Shown piece by piece: positions 1-8,716 of a stretch of DNA of 44,865 bases (positions within the stretch are counted from its first letter, which is position 1; each line of letters starts with the position of its first letter). A program made the translations under genes and the position numbers. Under the pieces are notes generated by a model. The model ran no database searches and was not told the origin of the DNA. It worked only from the letters and a program-made list of their open reading frames with translations. The DNA comes from Spirochaetaceae bacterium (GTDB lineage: Bacteria; Spirochaetota; Spirochaetia; Treponematales; Rectinemataceae), in the NCBI GenBank assembly GCA_026418115.1, contig JAOABY010000013.1:1-44865 (forward strand). The letters run 5' to 3'.

Positions 1-203
1 CCATATGCCTGTGCAACCGTCTTGAGTTCTTCCAGGCCGTGTGCGGCCTGGACTTCGGTCATGGCTGACTCATACTGTTCAAGGGACAGAGCATTCTGAA
101 CATATTGTGCAGTGAGAGCATCCGAGAGAGCCTCACGATATTCCTGCAAGGATGGCAACCAGACATTGTTCGAATTATCTGGATTCTTCCTCTCCTGGTT
201 CAT
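1..203 (-). CDS. Unknown short helical protein, 5' part only
   Basis: The gene runs off the left edge; 67 residues are visible, starting MNQERKNPDN. It was recognised because its ATG overlaps the stop codon of the upstream kinase gene by four bases (ATGA), a typical translational coupling. The visible part is hydrophilic. Its second half (ALSLEQYESAM followed by a HGLEEL segment) looks like the short paired helices of SHOCT/DUF1707-type domains, but that is only a resemblance. No signal peptide or membrane segment is visible. A GGGACAGAGC copy at 83-92 lies inside the gene and encodes ALSL. Function unknown. Confidence 0.6.
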   Translation of the reverse strand, partial: MNQERKNPDNSNNVWLPSLQEYREALSDALTAQYVQNALSLEQYESAMTEVQAAHGLEELKTVAQAY

Positions 204-973
204 GGGCTATCCTGTATTACAGTGCCTATATAGGGCCGACCAAAAAGAATATCCAGAAAATTTTCAAGATTTCTTCCATGGGCAAATATTATGCGCAATC
301 CGATGTCTCGCGCTTTTCGTGCAGCAATAGGATCAAATGGTACATTCGCTCCGGGATTCCAATGTTCGCCTGTCATCACGAGCAACCTGTCAAAGGTGAT
401 TCTGTCGAGTGGCCTGGCGTGAGGATTTTTTCTCGGGTCATCATCATGGATCTTCGTAACATTTGACAGGTTAATGACAGAGTCCGCCCCGAAGCGCTCT
501 GCAAGAAGTACCGCATCATAATCGGTCGAGAATCCAGGTTTCCAGCCAGCTCCGACGAGTACCCTCCCTCGCATCTCAATGTCAGCTGTGGGATCAGTAA
601 CCACGGGATCAGGGCAGAGATCTCCGAATACTTCTCGAATCAGCTGGGCGTTCAGTCGGGTAGCCGCAATGCCAATTCTGTCAAATGCGGCATTCATCAA
701 AGCGCTCTCAGTTTGACTGACAGCAGCTCCGTCCCTTCCTGGCTCTGATGAGTCAGACTGACTTCTCTTCTCTCGCTCTGATTTTTCAATGAATGTGCGA
801 TAGGCTTGCTGCCATATTCGTGCAGGAGCGCCTCCACCTACCACAATGATTGCCTTGTGATTTCCTGAATCAAGCCATAGGGACAGAGCTTGCTTAAATG
901 CAATCAGAAATTCTGCATCTGGTCCCTCCTTGGGAGCCAGAATCGAACCACCAAGCGAAATAACCGCAATCAT
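200..973 (-). CDS. Amino-acid-kinase-fold protein, UMP kinase-like
   Basis: Predicted cytoplasmic kinase of the amino-acid kinase fold, closest in pattern to the archaeal-type UMP kinases (UMP + ATP to UDP + ADP). Visible motifs are the N-terminal SLGGSI, the glycine-rich VVGGGAPARIW, FSTDYDAVLLAERFGAD and the late DDDPRKNPHARPLD segment that usually binds the nucleotide. The start is set at the ATG at 971-973, because GGAGG lies five bases before it; an in-frame GTG lies 12 bases upstream. At 257 aa it is about 30 residues longer than the usual family. The excess is a hydrophilic Ser/Glu/Arg-rich insertion after FIEKSEREK, and one dispersed motif copy (726-735) sits in it. A second copy (880-889) encodes ALSL. 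The stop overlaps the start of the next gene by four bases. Confidence 0.75.
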   Translation of the reverse strand: MIAVISLGGSILAPKEGPDAEFLIAFKQALSLWLDSGNHKAIIVVGGGAPARIWQQAYRTFIEKSEREKRSQSDSSEPGRDGAAVSQTESALMNAAFDRIGIAATRLNAQLIREVFGDLCPDPVVTDPTADIEMRGRVLVGAGWKPGFSTDYDAVLLAERFGADSVINLSNVTKIHDDDPRKNPHARPLDRITFDRLLVMTGEHWNPGANVPFDPIAARKARDIGLRIIFAHGRNLENFLDILFGRPYIGTVIQDSP

Positions 974-1073
974 CATTACCTCCACGATCAGTTCAAACCA
1001 AGTGGCTGTCTGAAGCCGGATCTAACAGCGTGCAGGCTTTTTCAGCATTAGCAGACCGGGGACGGAGCAGGGC

Positions 1074-2729
1074 TCAAATAGAAAGTACACTTGTTGTAAC
1101 CCTGAATAGAAGCTCTGGGAGCAGGCTGAAAGCATACTTCCTGTGAACTCTTTCTCCCGGGCGATGGTATTCTCTACCCCATGGACCAATGTTGATTACC
1201 GGCACATCAAGCTTTGGTTTACTATATACAACCAGATCATCCTGGTCGACAGGGCTTAACTCTCTCAGGAAGTTCAAAGAATTACTGGCAATCTCGGGAG
1301 CAATAAAACTCATATCAGAGATACCGGGGAAATAGGGACGGAGCCTTATCGATTCGTTCTGTTCCTTGTTGAATCGCATGACTGTCTCTTTGAGCAAGGT
1401 GAGAAAATCCCGATGCTGCTCAGCATCAACAGAAGAAAGAGCATAGAAAGGCGGTGCGAAACCTACCACTGCACAAGGTGTCTCAAGTGTTGCATAAGGC
1501 AGCATCTCGTGGACTATATAGGCTGTCTGAAGCACCCGGTCTTCGGGATGCAATCTCCGGGCATTCTCTCTGAGCCTCTGCGTGATACCTGGAGCAACTC
1601 GTTCAGCCTTCTCCTGTACTAGCGCAAAATCGATGACTCTTGGCATGTAATTCGGTGCCATCATTTTGGATTGGGTAAGTCTTGAAAACGCAGATGCACG
1701 CTCCTTGAAAAGGGACAGAGCTCCTTCAAGAGAGCGCTCGACGGCCTCCGTTATTTTCGCAAAGGCTTTTTCAGGAGATTTTTCATGGCTGAGCACATTC
1801 ATGGCACAGAATACGTCCGCTGGCATGGTCACGTCATAGCGTGATCTCATTTCACGCAGATAGAGTACAGTTGGTGGAGGCGGTTCCTCTCCTGGCACTA
1901 CAGACCTGCTGTTCAGCAACTCACTATTGCCTTCCATATCTCGGACAAAGAAAGCAGCAGCAAGCGACGGATTGAATCCCTCGAATGGAGCACCAGCATG
2001 GGCTGCCCGGCCCACGAATACGATAAAAGGCAGCAATTTGCTTACTGAACCGCAGAATACAGCTTTTCCCTCTTCTCCATCCTTCGAGTCAACGGCTGCA
2101 TCAAGATTGATTACACATTCAATTTCAATCCCATGATGAAGTGCAAATTCTGAAATCTGAGTACTTGCTGCCTTCATTCCTGCAGATGAACCTTCCTCAT
2201 CAGGTACTGCCAGAAAAAGAATATTGCCTGTTCGATCCGGATTCTGAAGAAAGCGAGAGAGTACAACGATACCGGCTGCAAGGCCGCTTTTCATATCAAG
2301 TAGGCCACGACCAGGCATGAATTCTCCGCTTTGAAGATCCTTGAGCAGCAGCTGCTCAGAAGCAGTCAGATGTTCCTTCCTGGCAAAGTGTGCGATCATC
2401 TTCTCTTCGAGTGCCTGGGGATCGAAAGCAAATGGCTCAAATACCCCATAATCACTCGTATCCACCACATCATAATGCCCAGTAAGCACCACACAGCGCG
2501 TGCCCTTACCTTTGGCCAGGGCAAAAACATTGGCTCGCTGTCTCATGTCTCCTGGAATGGGAATCGATAGAAGCAATTCAGGATTCTTTCTGAAGTACGG
2601 AATCTGCGCCAATACTCGTAGAAGAGTTTCCGGATAGGATACTTCTCCCGCACTTCCTGTTATGCTTGGTGTTTTTACAAGCGCTAGTGCGACCGATTGT
2701 GCATCGTTTAGATCAATAGGTTTTTCCAT
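1074..2729 (-). CDS. M20-family peptidase, RocB-like
   Basis: A 551-aa predicted metallopeptidase of the M20 family, closest to the RocB arginine-utilisation-type subgroup, whose exact substrate is unknown. Metal-site segments are visible in order: GHYDVVD (His about residue 85), RGLLDMKSGLAAG (about 138-150) and PDEEGSSAG (about 175), matching the H, D and EE ligands of di-zinc M20 enzymes. GRAAHAGAPFEG in the middle belongs to the dimerisation lid region. There is no signal peptide, so it is presumably cytosolic. Motif copies at 1335-1344 and 1712-1721 fall inside the gene and encode LRP and ALSL; another lies just after the stop (1059-1068). It follows the acyl-CoA synthetase gene on the same strand after about 295 bp containing a strong hairpin, so co-transcription is unlikely. 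Confidence 0.75.
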   Translation of the reverse strand: MEKPIDLNDAQSVALALVKTPSITGSAGEVSYPETLLRVLAQIPYFRKNPELLLSIPIPGDMRQRANVFALAKGKGTRCVVLTGHYDVVDTSDYGVFEPFAFDPQALEEKMIAHFARKEHLTASEQLLLKDLQSGEFMPGRGLLDMKSGLAAGIVVLSRFLQNPDRTGNILFLAVPDEEGSSAGMKAASTQISEFALHHGIEIECVINLDAAVDSKDGEEGKAVFCGSVSKLLPFIVFVGRAAHAGAPFEGFNPSLAAAFFVRDMEGNSELLNSRSVVPGEEPPPPTVLYLREMRSRYDVTMPADVFCAMNVLSHEKSPEKAFAKITEAVERSLEGALSLFKERASAFSRLTQSKMMAPNYMPRVIDFALVQEKAERVAPGITQRLRENARRLHPEDRVLQTAYIVHEMLPYATLETPCAVVGFAPPFYALSSVDAEQHRDFLTLLKETVMRFNKEQNESIRLRPYFPGISDMSFIAPEIASNSLNFLRELSPVDQDDLVVYSKPKLDVPVINIGPWGREYHRPGERVHRKYAFSLLPELLFRVTTSVLSI

Positions 2730-2978
2730 GGAGCTATTATAGCATATCTGTTCAAAGCCTGGCAGTTGCCGCCTGGCACCTCATCGCGAAACCCTATGAA
2801 TGAAAAAAGAGAAAGTGAAGCTGCGTTTCTGTAACCCAGGGTAAGAAGCAGAAGGGGACGGAGCTTCAAGACTGTCAGGTTCAGCGAAGTGACACTCGTT
2901 TATTTATTGCTCTCTATCGAGCTGCGATATCAAAACCTTGCCTGTAACGGTATACCATTCACGAGTTGCCCGAAGACT

Positions 2979-3016
2979 GGCAGAAGTACTCCTGAACAAT
3001 CAGGAATACTTCTGCC
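2979..3016 (-). terminator. 17-bp hairpin after acyl-CoA synthetase
   Basis: Arms 2979-2995 and 3000-3016 are complementary over 17 bp with one mismatch and a 4-base loop, starting 9 bases past the synthetase stop codon. There is no clear U-run on the minus-strand side, so it may act as a transcript-end or decay-protecting structure rather than a classical intrinsic terminator. The remaining gap to the peptidase gene (2730-2978) shows one motif copy at 2855-2864 and nothing else recognised. Confidence 0.6.
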
Positions 3017-3024
3017 GGCTATTC

Positions 3025-4980
3025 TTACTCAATCGGCAAGGAATACTTTCGCGCTACTACCTCAAGATTATGTTGATTTACAATCATGGATCCTTCCTTG
3101 GTATAGGAATACTCCAGAAGATCCTTGTGAACCTGCGCTGCCTTATGCCTCACGAGTTTCATTGTCGAATTGATGGTTCCATCCTTCTCGCTGAACCCTT
3201 CTTCAATTATCTGAAAGACGGCTGGTATCCATGCATTCTGAACCTGTTTTGCATCTGGATTGCCTTTGAAGCGGTAGAATTCATCGGTGAGGACTTTCAA
3301 GAGATCCTTTGCTGTCTTCACCTGGCGACTCTGTATGAGCCGTCGAATTTTGGTATCCTCGAGAGAGACAAGGGACGTAGCATATTTTTTATGGTCACAC
3401 CATACCATGATTTGATCAAAAACATCTGTTCCCGATGTGATCGCCTCCTCGATCTCTTCCGGGCTATACTTTTCACCATCCTCGGCTATAAGCAGCGCTT
3501 TCTCTCTTCCAACAACCACAAGGAAACCATCTTCATCTATATATCCAAGGTCACCTGTCCAGAGACGCCCACCTCTCAGTGTTTCTGCAGTTGCTTCAGG
3601 GTTTTTATAATAACCTGCCATTACGTTGTCACCGGTGATTGTAATCTGTCCAATAACCCCTCTAGGCAGCTCCGTCCCCTTTTCATCCATAATCTTGCAC
3701 TCGACAGAGGGGGCTATAATGCCTGAAGTTCCATATTTATAGATTCGCGGAATGTTTGATGAAATGACAGGAGCAGCCTCTGTAAGACCATAGCCTTGAT
3801 ACACCGGCACTCCCAGTGCAGCAAAGAAATGCTGCTGTTTTACATCAAGAAGCGCACCTCCGCCCACGCAGAATTTGATAGAATTCCCAAACAGCGATTT
3901 CTTGACTTTATTGAATACGAGAAGCTTTGCTGCAAAATAAGGTACAAAGGCTTTTGCCCTTACCATGATTGAAGGCTTGTGATATCCATCCCCATTCCAT
4001 CGAATACCTGCTTCGATGCCTTTTTTAAAAAGCCATTCGACAAAGCCGCCCTTCTCTTCTATTGCGGCAATGATTTTTTTCATGAAATTGCCGGAAAGAG
4101 AAGGCACGGTCAGAAGGAATATTGGGTTCGATTCTTTCAGATTGATGGGAATATTCCGTAGGGTTGCAATTCCGCCACCTCGAGAGTCGACAAAATACAA
4201 GGAAACACCGCAGAGTAGTGCTGTATAGAGACCTACAGTATGAGCAAATGAATGATCAACCGGCAGGATCAATAAAGTCCTGTAGAACATTGGATTATCA
4301 AACAAAGTAACAGCATCATGACAATTGGCCCAGTAATTCAGATGGGTCAGCATGATTCCCTTTGGATTTCCGGTAGTTCCTGATGTGTATGAAATCGTGA
4401 CAATGTCCTGCTCCCCGATCTCATTCTCCAGCTCATCCAGGCGTTTCTCATAAGTTTTAGTATTCTCAAGAAGCAATCTGCCCGCTGAAAGAACCTTCCG
4501 TAGAGGAATGAACTGATCTTCAGTGATCTTATGTTTTCTTGCCAGGCTCTGTCCCCATTCAACATCATCATCGAGATAGATGATATAGAAGTCCTTGCCG
4601 AGGTTTGCGGCTTTGATGGCTGAGATAACTTTTTCCAGCTGGTTGTGAGTAGTACATATTCCCCTCGCCTCTGAATGCACAAGGCGAAATGGTATTTCTT
4701 CCGCCAGCAGCTTAATGGAGAGCGGAACAGATATGACACCAGCCGAAAGCATTCCCATTTCCGCTATGATCCATTCAGGTGATCCCTCTGCCAGAATAGC
4801 TAATTTGTCACCCTTTTTAATATCGTTACCTATAAGCCATGCAGCAAAACTGCGAGCCGCCCTTCGAGTCTGTCTGAATGTTGTTGGCTGATAACCATTC
4901 TCAGTCTTCTTCAAAGCATACGGGATATCAGGATATTTCACCGCAGCTTCCTTCAACATTGTCAGCACTGTTCGCTTCAT
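3025..4980 (-). CDS. AMP-forming acyl-CoA synthetase (long-chain type)
   Basis: A 651-aa adenylate-forming enzyme: fatty acid + ATP + CoA to acyl-CoA + AMP + PPi. The P-loop-like signature YTSGTTGNPKGI lies around residues 197-208. VYQGYGLTEAAPVIS (A5-type) and LWTGDLGYIDEDGFLVVVGREK (shown here as two blocks, the TGD and the GR segments) follow in the normal order. Length and order match the long-chain FadD/FAA family, so fatty-acid activation is the likely role; chain length cannot be read. ATG at 4978-4980. Two motif copies lie inside: 3669-3678 encodes GTEL and 4546-4555 encodes GQSL. A near copy with one mismatch is at 3372-3381. Confidence 0.85.
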   Translation of the reverse strand: MKRTVLTMLKEAAVKYPDIPYALKKTENGYQPTTFRQTRRAARSFAAWLIGNDIKKGDKLAILAEGSPEWIIAEMGMLSAGVISVPLSIKLLAEEIPFRLVHSEARGICTTHNQLEKVISAIKAANLGKDFYIIYLDDDVEWGQSLARKHKITEDQFIPLRKVLSAGRLLLENTKTYEKRLDELENEIGEQDIVTISYTSGTTGNPKGIMLTHLNYWANCHDAVTLFDNPMFYRTLLILPVDHSFAHTVGLYTALLCGVSLYFVDSRGGGIATLRNIPINLKESNPIFLLTVPSLSGNFMKKIIAAIEEKGGFVEWLFKKGIEAGIRWNGDGYHKPSIMVRAKAFVPYFAAKLLVFNKVKKSLFGNSIKFCVGGGALLDVKQQHFFAALGVPVYQGYGLTEAAPVISSNIPRIYKYGTSGIIAPSVECKIMDEKGTELPRGVIGQITITGDNVMAGYYKNPEATAETLRGGRLWTGDLGYIDEDGFLVVVGREKALLIAEDGEKYSPEEIEEAITSGTDVFDQIMVWCDHKKYATSLVSLEDTKIRRLIQSRQVKTAKDLLKVLTDEFYRFKGNPDAKQVQNAWIPAVFQIIEEGFSEKDGTINSTMKLVRHKAAQVHKDLLEYSYTKEGSMIVNQHNLEVVARKYSLPIE

Positions 4981-5105
4981 GCGCTTTCCTTTGGAAATGG
5001 TATAGATTTGGAAGAAATTTGAATTATGTCATTTCTTGAGGGACAGAGCAAGATATTCATAAATTTTTGAAGACAAAGAAGCATAACTTGCATCATTTGC
5101 CATGT

Positions 5106-5591
5106 ATGAGAAAGCCAAGAATCCTCCTGGAAGGGGCATGGTATCACATCATTGCCCGTATCAATCGTTCAGAGAAAATATTTGACAACAATGGTATTAA
5201 AAATATGTTCCTCAGCGTGGTAAAGAAGGCGCGCGAGAAAAGAAATCCATTCAGATTTGAAATAGCAAATTTCTGCATAATGGGCAATCATATTCATTTC
5301 CTTATCAGGCCAGCCCCTGGCAATTCATTATCCAGAATCATGCAATGGATACTCTCTGTTTTTGCAATGCGCTACAACCGTTTCATGAAGATTTCAGGGC
5401 ATGTATGGTATGACCGCTTCAAAAGTATAATCGTAAATGGCATTCGTGCTTTCCTGGCAGTAAGTGAGTATATTGACCAGAATCCAGTCAAGGCTGGCCT
5501 TTGTCTCCATCCCGAAGACTATGAATTCTGCGGAGCCTGGCATAGAGAAAGGGGACTCTATACGTTTCTGGATAAGGATATCAGAGTATGA
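5106..5591 (+). CDS. RAYT / Y1-type HUH transposase-like protein
   Basis: A 161-aa protein of the Y1_Tnp superfamily, closest to REP-associated tyrosine transposases, single-copy domesticated-looking relatives of IS200 that nick single-stranded DNA at short palindromic repeats. The N-terminal MRKPRILLEGAWYHI is typical. The HUH metal motif is NHIHFLIRP (about residues 61-69), and the presumed catalytic tyrosine is in SEYIDQNPVKAGL (about 118-130). The ATG at 5106 gives the usual family N-terminus; an upstream in-frame TTG at 5067 is possible. No good ribosome site is seen and no flanking IS ends are recognised. A GGGACAGAGC copy lies 57 bp upstream (5040-5049). The gene is convergent with the xdhC-like gene, 15 bp away. 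It is the only mobile-type gene here and a candidate mover of the dispersed motif. Confidence 0.85.
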   Translation: MRKPRILLEGAWYHIIARINRSEKIFDNNGIKNMFLSVVKKAREKRNPFRFEIANFCIMGNHIHFLIRPAPGNSLSRIMQWILSVFAMRYNRFMKISGHVWYDRFKSIIVNGIRAFLAVSEYIDQNPVKAGLCLHPEDYEFCGAWHRERGLYTFLDKDIRV

Positions 5592-5606
5592 TCAAGTAGA
5601 TCCTGC

Positions 5607-6455
5607 TCATGCATGGCTGGTTGATTTGCCCAGGATGCTCATATGTACTTGCGGTCTGCCATTTTTCACGGCTAAAATTTCAGCCAATATCGAGATTGCA
5701 ATTTCGTCTGGCGTCTGGGCACCCAGATCCAGGCCAACCGGTGCATATATGCTTGATAGTACATCTTCCTCAATGCCTTCCGCTCGCAATTGCTCAACAA
5801 GCTCAAGTATCTTTCGTTTTGCTCCCAGCAGCCCCAGATATGCCAGTTTCTTTCGTAGGCAGCATCTGATTGCTCTTTGATCGGTAATTGCAGTAGCAAT
5901 TATTACATAGCAAGATTCATCCAACGAGGCTTTCTCTATTGAGGCAATAAGATCGTTTTCGCAATATAATCTCGCAGCATAAGGAAATTTCTCAACATTC
6001 ACGAGGTCACTTCGTTCATCCACAATTTCAAGCTGAAAATCCAGATTTGCAGCACAGGAGGCAATTGCTCGTCCTACATGTCCTCCTCCTATTATCACAA
6101 GCCGGGGAAGTGGCCTGAAAACATCACAATAGATCTCTATCTTGCCTGTACTTGCAAATTGCTCTTTATCCTGTAACGTATTCATCTGACTTCCAGTCAC
6201 CGGATTGGCTACATCGAGGCGTACCAGGTTATGCTTTCCGGTTTGAATGCACTTCCTCGCAATATCGACAGCCTGTGCTTCGGCCAAGCCTCCACCGATA
6301 GTTCCGTACGCAATTCCATCTTGCACCACAATCATCTTGCCAGAATTCCGAGGGACGGAGCCTTCGGCTTTGATTATGGATACAACGCAAAAAGGTATCC
6401 TTTTCAGCGCCAGTTGCTGCATCGTCTCAATGAAGGTCAGTGTGTTTTCTCCCAT
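5607..6455 (-). CDS. XdhC/CoxI-family protein
   Basis: A 282-aa member of the XdhC/CoxI family, which binds molybdenum cofactor and helps its sulfuration and insertion into xanthine-dehydrogenase-type hydroxylases. The N-terminal XdhC domain contains VSIIKAEGSVPRNSGKMIV and GTIGGGLAEAQA. The C-terminal Rossmann part shows VIIGGGHVGRAIA and GLLGAKRK. The start is set at the ATG at 6453-6455, preceded by AAGGGA seven bases away; a longer in-frame reading to 6617 has no family resemblance. No molybdenum hydroxylase gene is in the window. Motif copy 6352-6361 encodes the GSVPR of the conserved N-terminal segment; another (6530-6539) is upstream of the start. Confidence 0.85.
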   Translation of the reverse strand: MGENTLTFIETMQQLALKRIPFCVVSIIKAEGSVPRNSGKMIVVQDGIAYGTIGGGLAEAQAVDIARKCIQTGKHNLVRLDVANPVTGSQMNTLQDKEQFASTGKIEIYCDVFRPLPRLVIIGGGHVGRAIASCAANLDFQLEIVDERSDLVNVEKFPYAARLYCENDLIASIEKASLDESCYVIIATAITDQRAIRCCLRKKLAYLGLLGAKRKILELVEQLRAEGIEEDVLSSIYAPVGLDLGAQTPDEIAISILAEILAVKNGRPQVHMSILGKSTSHA

Positions 6456-6592
6456 AATCCATCCCTTCTGTAATTCAAACCTAGAAAAATGCAACAAATC
6501 GATTATTAGCTGGGTGAACAAACTATCCTGCTCTGTCCCTGAGCATCGCTGAGCATCTCTTCTGGGATATCCTATCCATTCTTTCGATTTCC

Positions 6593-6601
6593 TGCTATAA
6601 T
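6593..6601 (+). promoter_or_regulatory. Extended -10 promoter for PRPP synthetase
   Basis: TGC followed directly by a perfect TATAAT at 6596-6601, an extended -10 element. No good -35 is visible. Predicted start near 6608 leaves about a 60-base leader before the ATG at 6669. Confidence 0.5.
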
Positions 6602-6668
6602 GTCGGCAGCGTTTCATTCAAGCACGGTTTTTTTCATCAATATACCGAAACTCAATGGAAGGCATACC

Positions 6669-8012
6669 ATGAGCTATTCTGACCCTACAGAACTTGGCAT
6701 CCTTGCCTGCCCGGGTGCAGAAGCGTTTGCTGAACAGGTTATAAGAAGACTGGCTGGCATTTACAGGCGCAGGTTCGAACGAAAGGCATCAGCACTCGCA
6801 TCACGCTATCACATCACGCCTGAACTGGTAACCAGGAAAATTAATTTTGCCAATGACTGCAATACAGGCATGCTGTTTCTTCCAGGTCCGACAGATCGTT
6901 ATCGACCTCCTCAGTTCAAGATATCTGCCAGGCACACATGGTTTGCAAATGGCGAAATAAAGACAGAAATTCTGGAATCAATTCGAGGAAAGGATCTCTA
7001 CATTTTTCAGGATATCGAGAACCACCAGCCGGTAGCATTCAACGACGGGAGTATCCAGCGTGTGCTCTCTGTGAATGATCATATTTTCAACCTCTTTGTC
7101 GCAATCGACGCTGCAATGCAGGCAGGTGCAGCAAGAATCAACCTTGTTCTTCCTATTTATCCGTATTCCCGTCAGCATAAGAAAAAGGGAAGAGAAGGAC
7201 TTACGGCAGCACGGATCGGAAAGATGCTGGAAAGCCTTGGTGTCGATCGCATAATTACTCTCGACATCCATTCCAGAGAAATAGAAAACGCTTTCGATCG
7301 GCTGCGACTCGAGAACCTTCACGCCTCTTTCCAGATTATTGATAAACTCATGTCAATCGTAGATATAGGGACAGAGGACATGGTGGTTCTGGCTCCTGAT
7401 ACTGGAGCCGTAGACCGCAATAAGTTCTATGCAAATGCGCTCCAGAAACCTCTTGCGCTTTTGTATAAAGAAAGAGACTATTCCAAAGTCAGCCGGAATG
7501 CAGCAGATTCCAACATCAGCGAAATGCGCCTGCTCGGTAATGTGAAGGGTAAAACCGTATTCATGGCTGATGACATGATCGGCACCGGCGGTACTCTCAT
7601 CAAGGCGATGAAATATCTTAAGGAACAGGGAGCAGAGAAGGTTATCTGCGCAGTGAGTCTTCCCCTGTTTTCCGGCACAGCAGTCGAAGACTTCGATGCA
7701 GCATACAGGCAGGGCTACTTCAACAGGATCATTGGAACAAATGCGATTTATCACAATGAGTTGCTCAAAAAGGAATGGTATATTCAGAGCGATGTTACAG
7801 GCCTTTTTGCGCAGATTATCAGTCTGCTGCACCATAATCGCTCTCTCAGCTCATTGCTTGACAATAGGGATGTTGTCGCAAGACTTATAAGAAGAAAGAT
7901 GCGTCATGCGAATGCTCCGACTTCAAACCAGGATAGTGTATCTACAGACTCAGAGGGCACTCATCCTGATGATGAAGCAATCCCCTACGGGCCGGCTATT
8001 TCGAAGCAATGA
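6669..8012 (+). CDS. prs: Ribose-phosphate pyrophosphokinase, long form
   Basis: Makes PRPP from ribose 5-phosphate and ATP, the precursor for purines, pyrimidines, histidine and tryptophan. Recognisable parts are NLVLPIYPYSRQHKKKGREG, GVDRIITLDIHSREIENAF, LAPDTGAVDRNK and the PRPP loop MADDMIGTGGTLIKAM. At 447 aa it is longer than the ~315-aa bacterial enzyme, with an N-terminal extension and a divergent C-terminus, a form I associate with spirochaetes. The ATG at 6669 is chosen because GGAAGG lies six bases before it; an in-frame ATG at 6600 overlaps the predicted promoter. Its stop overlaps the next gene by four bases (ATGA). A near copy of the motif (GGGACAGAGG) is at 7368-7377. Confidence 0.9.
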   Translation: MSYSDPTELGILACPGAEAFAEQVIRRLAGIYRRRFERKASALASRYHITPELVTRKINFANDCNTGMLFLPGPTDRYRPPQFKISARHTWFANGEIKTEILESIRGKDLYIFQDIENHQPVAFNDGSIQRVLSVNDHIFNLFVAIDAAMQAGAARINLVLPIYPYSRQHKKKGREGLTAARIGKMLESLGVDRIITLDIHSREIENAFDRLRLENLHASFQIIDKLMSIVDIGTEDMVVLAPDTGAVDRNKFYANALQKPLALLYKERDYSKVSRNAADSNISEMRLLGNVKGKTVFMADDMIGTGGTLIKAMKYLKEQGAEKVICAVSLPLFSGTAVEDFDAAYRQGYFNRIIGTNAIYHNELLKKEWYIQSDVTGLFAQIISLLHHNRSLSSLLDNRDVVARLIRRKMRHANAPTSNQDSVSTDSEGTHPDDEAIPYGPAISKQ

Positions 8013-8692
8013 AGCTCTTTCTCCGCCCAAGAAATTCGAACAGCGGCGTGCTGGCATTTGACCTCGATAACACATTGTATAATAACCCTGGCTACATTGC
8101 CTTCCAGGAGGAATCCCAGTTATCCAGGCTTGCCAGCTTCTTAGGGACGGAGCTTGAACAAGCCCGACAAATGGTGCAAGAAAAAAAAGCCCAGCGAGGA
8201 AGAGATGGCTTGCCTCCAACAAGCCTTGCCACCATCTTCAGGGAGTTTGGAATTTCTCAACAGCAGATTGTAGCATGGAGAAACTCAGAGCTCCGTCCCT
8301 CTGATTGGTTATCCCGAGACCCCAAGCTGCGCCATTCTATTATTTTGCTTGCAACACAATATCGTCTTGCACTTCTCACCAACAACCCACACAAGGTGGC
8401 GGAAGAAAGTTTGCAGGCTCTAGGAGTAGATGATCTTTTCCAGACAATAATTGCTCTTGATGATGTGGGTTTTTCCAAGCCTCACAGGGCCCATTTCGAC
8501 AAGCTAATGGAAGCATTTGGAGGCCAGCCAGAAGATTATTTTGTTATCGGAGACCGATTCGACATTGACATCAAACCAGCACTCGATGCAGGCATGAGTG
8601 GCATACTGGTCGATGAAGTAGGAGATATCTATCTCCTTCCCGATTTGCTGCTGGAGGGACGGAGCTCGGGGGATCTGCCCAATTCTCTCTGA
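8009..8692 (+). CDS. HAD-superfamily hydrolase, pyrimidine 5'-nucleotidase-like
   Basis: A 227-aa haloacid-dehalogenase-fold phosphatase. The catalytic DLDNTLYNN motif (about residues 18-26) carries both aspartates, LLTNNPHK supplies motif II, SKPHRAHFDKL the motif III lysine, and VIGDRFDIDIKPA the motif IV acids. The DxDNTLY form and alpha-helical cap resemble pyrimidine 5'-nucleotidases. Overlap with prs suggests a role in nucleotide or sugar-phosphate turnover (inference). Three motif copies fall inside this short gene: 8144-8153 (GTEL), 8290-8299 (LRP) and 8656-8665 (GRS), each in a variable surface region. It ends 24 bp from the convergent phosphate symporter gene. Confidence 0.8.
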   Translation: MKLFLRPRNSNSGVLAFDLDNTLYNNPGYIAFQEESQLSRLASFLGTELEQARQMVQEKKAQRGRDGLPPTSLATIFREFGISQQQIVAWRNSELRPSDWLSRDPKLRHSIILLATQYRLALLTNNPHKVAEESLQALGVDDLFQTIIALDDVGFSKPHRAHFDKLMEAFGGQPEDYFVIGDRFDIDIKPALDAGMSGILVDEVGDIYLLPDLLLEGRSSGDLPNSL

Positions 8693-8716
8693 ACTCAGCT
8701 GCCTATTGCATGCAAT

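Noticed and set aside
5067-5105. Longer start of the RAYT gene at a TTG
   Set aside because: The family N-terminus begins at the ATG at 5106; the extra residues have no match.
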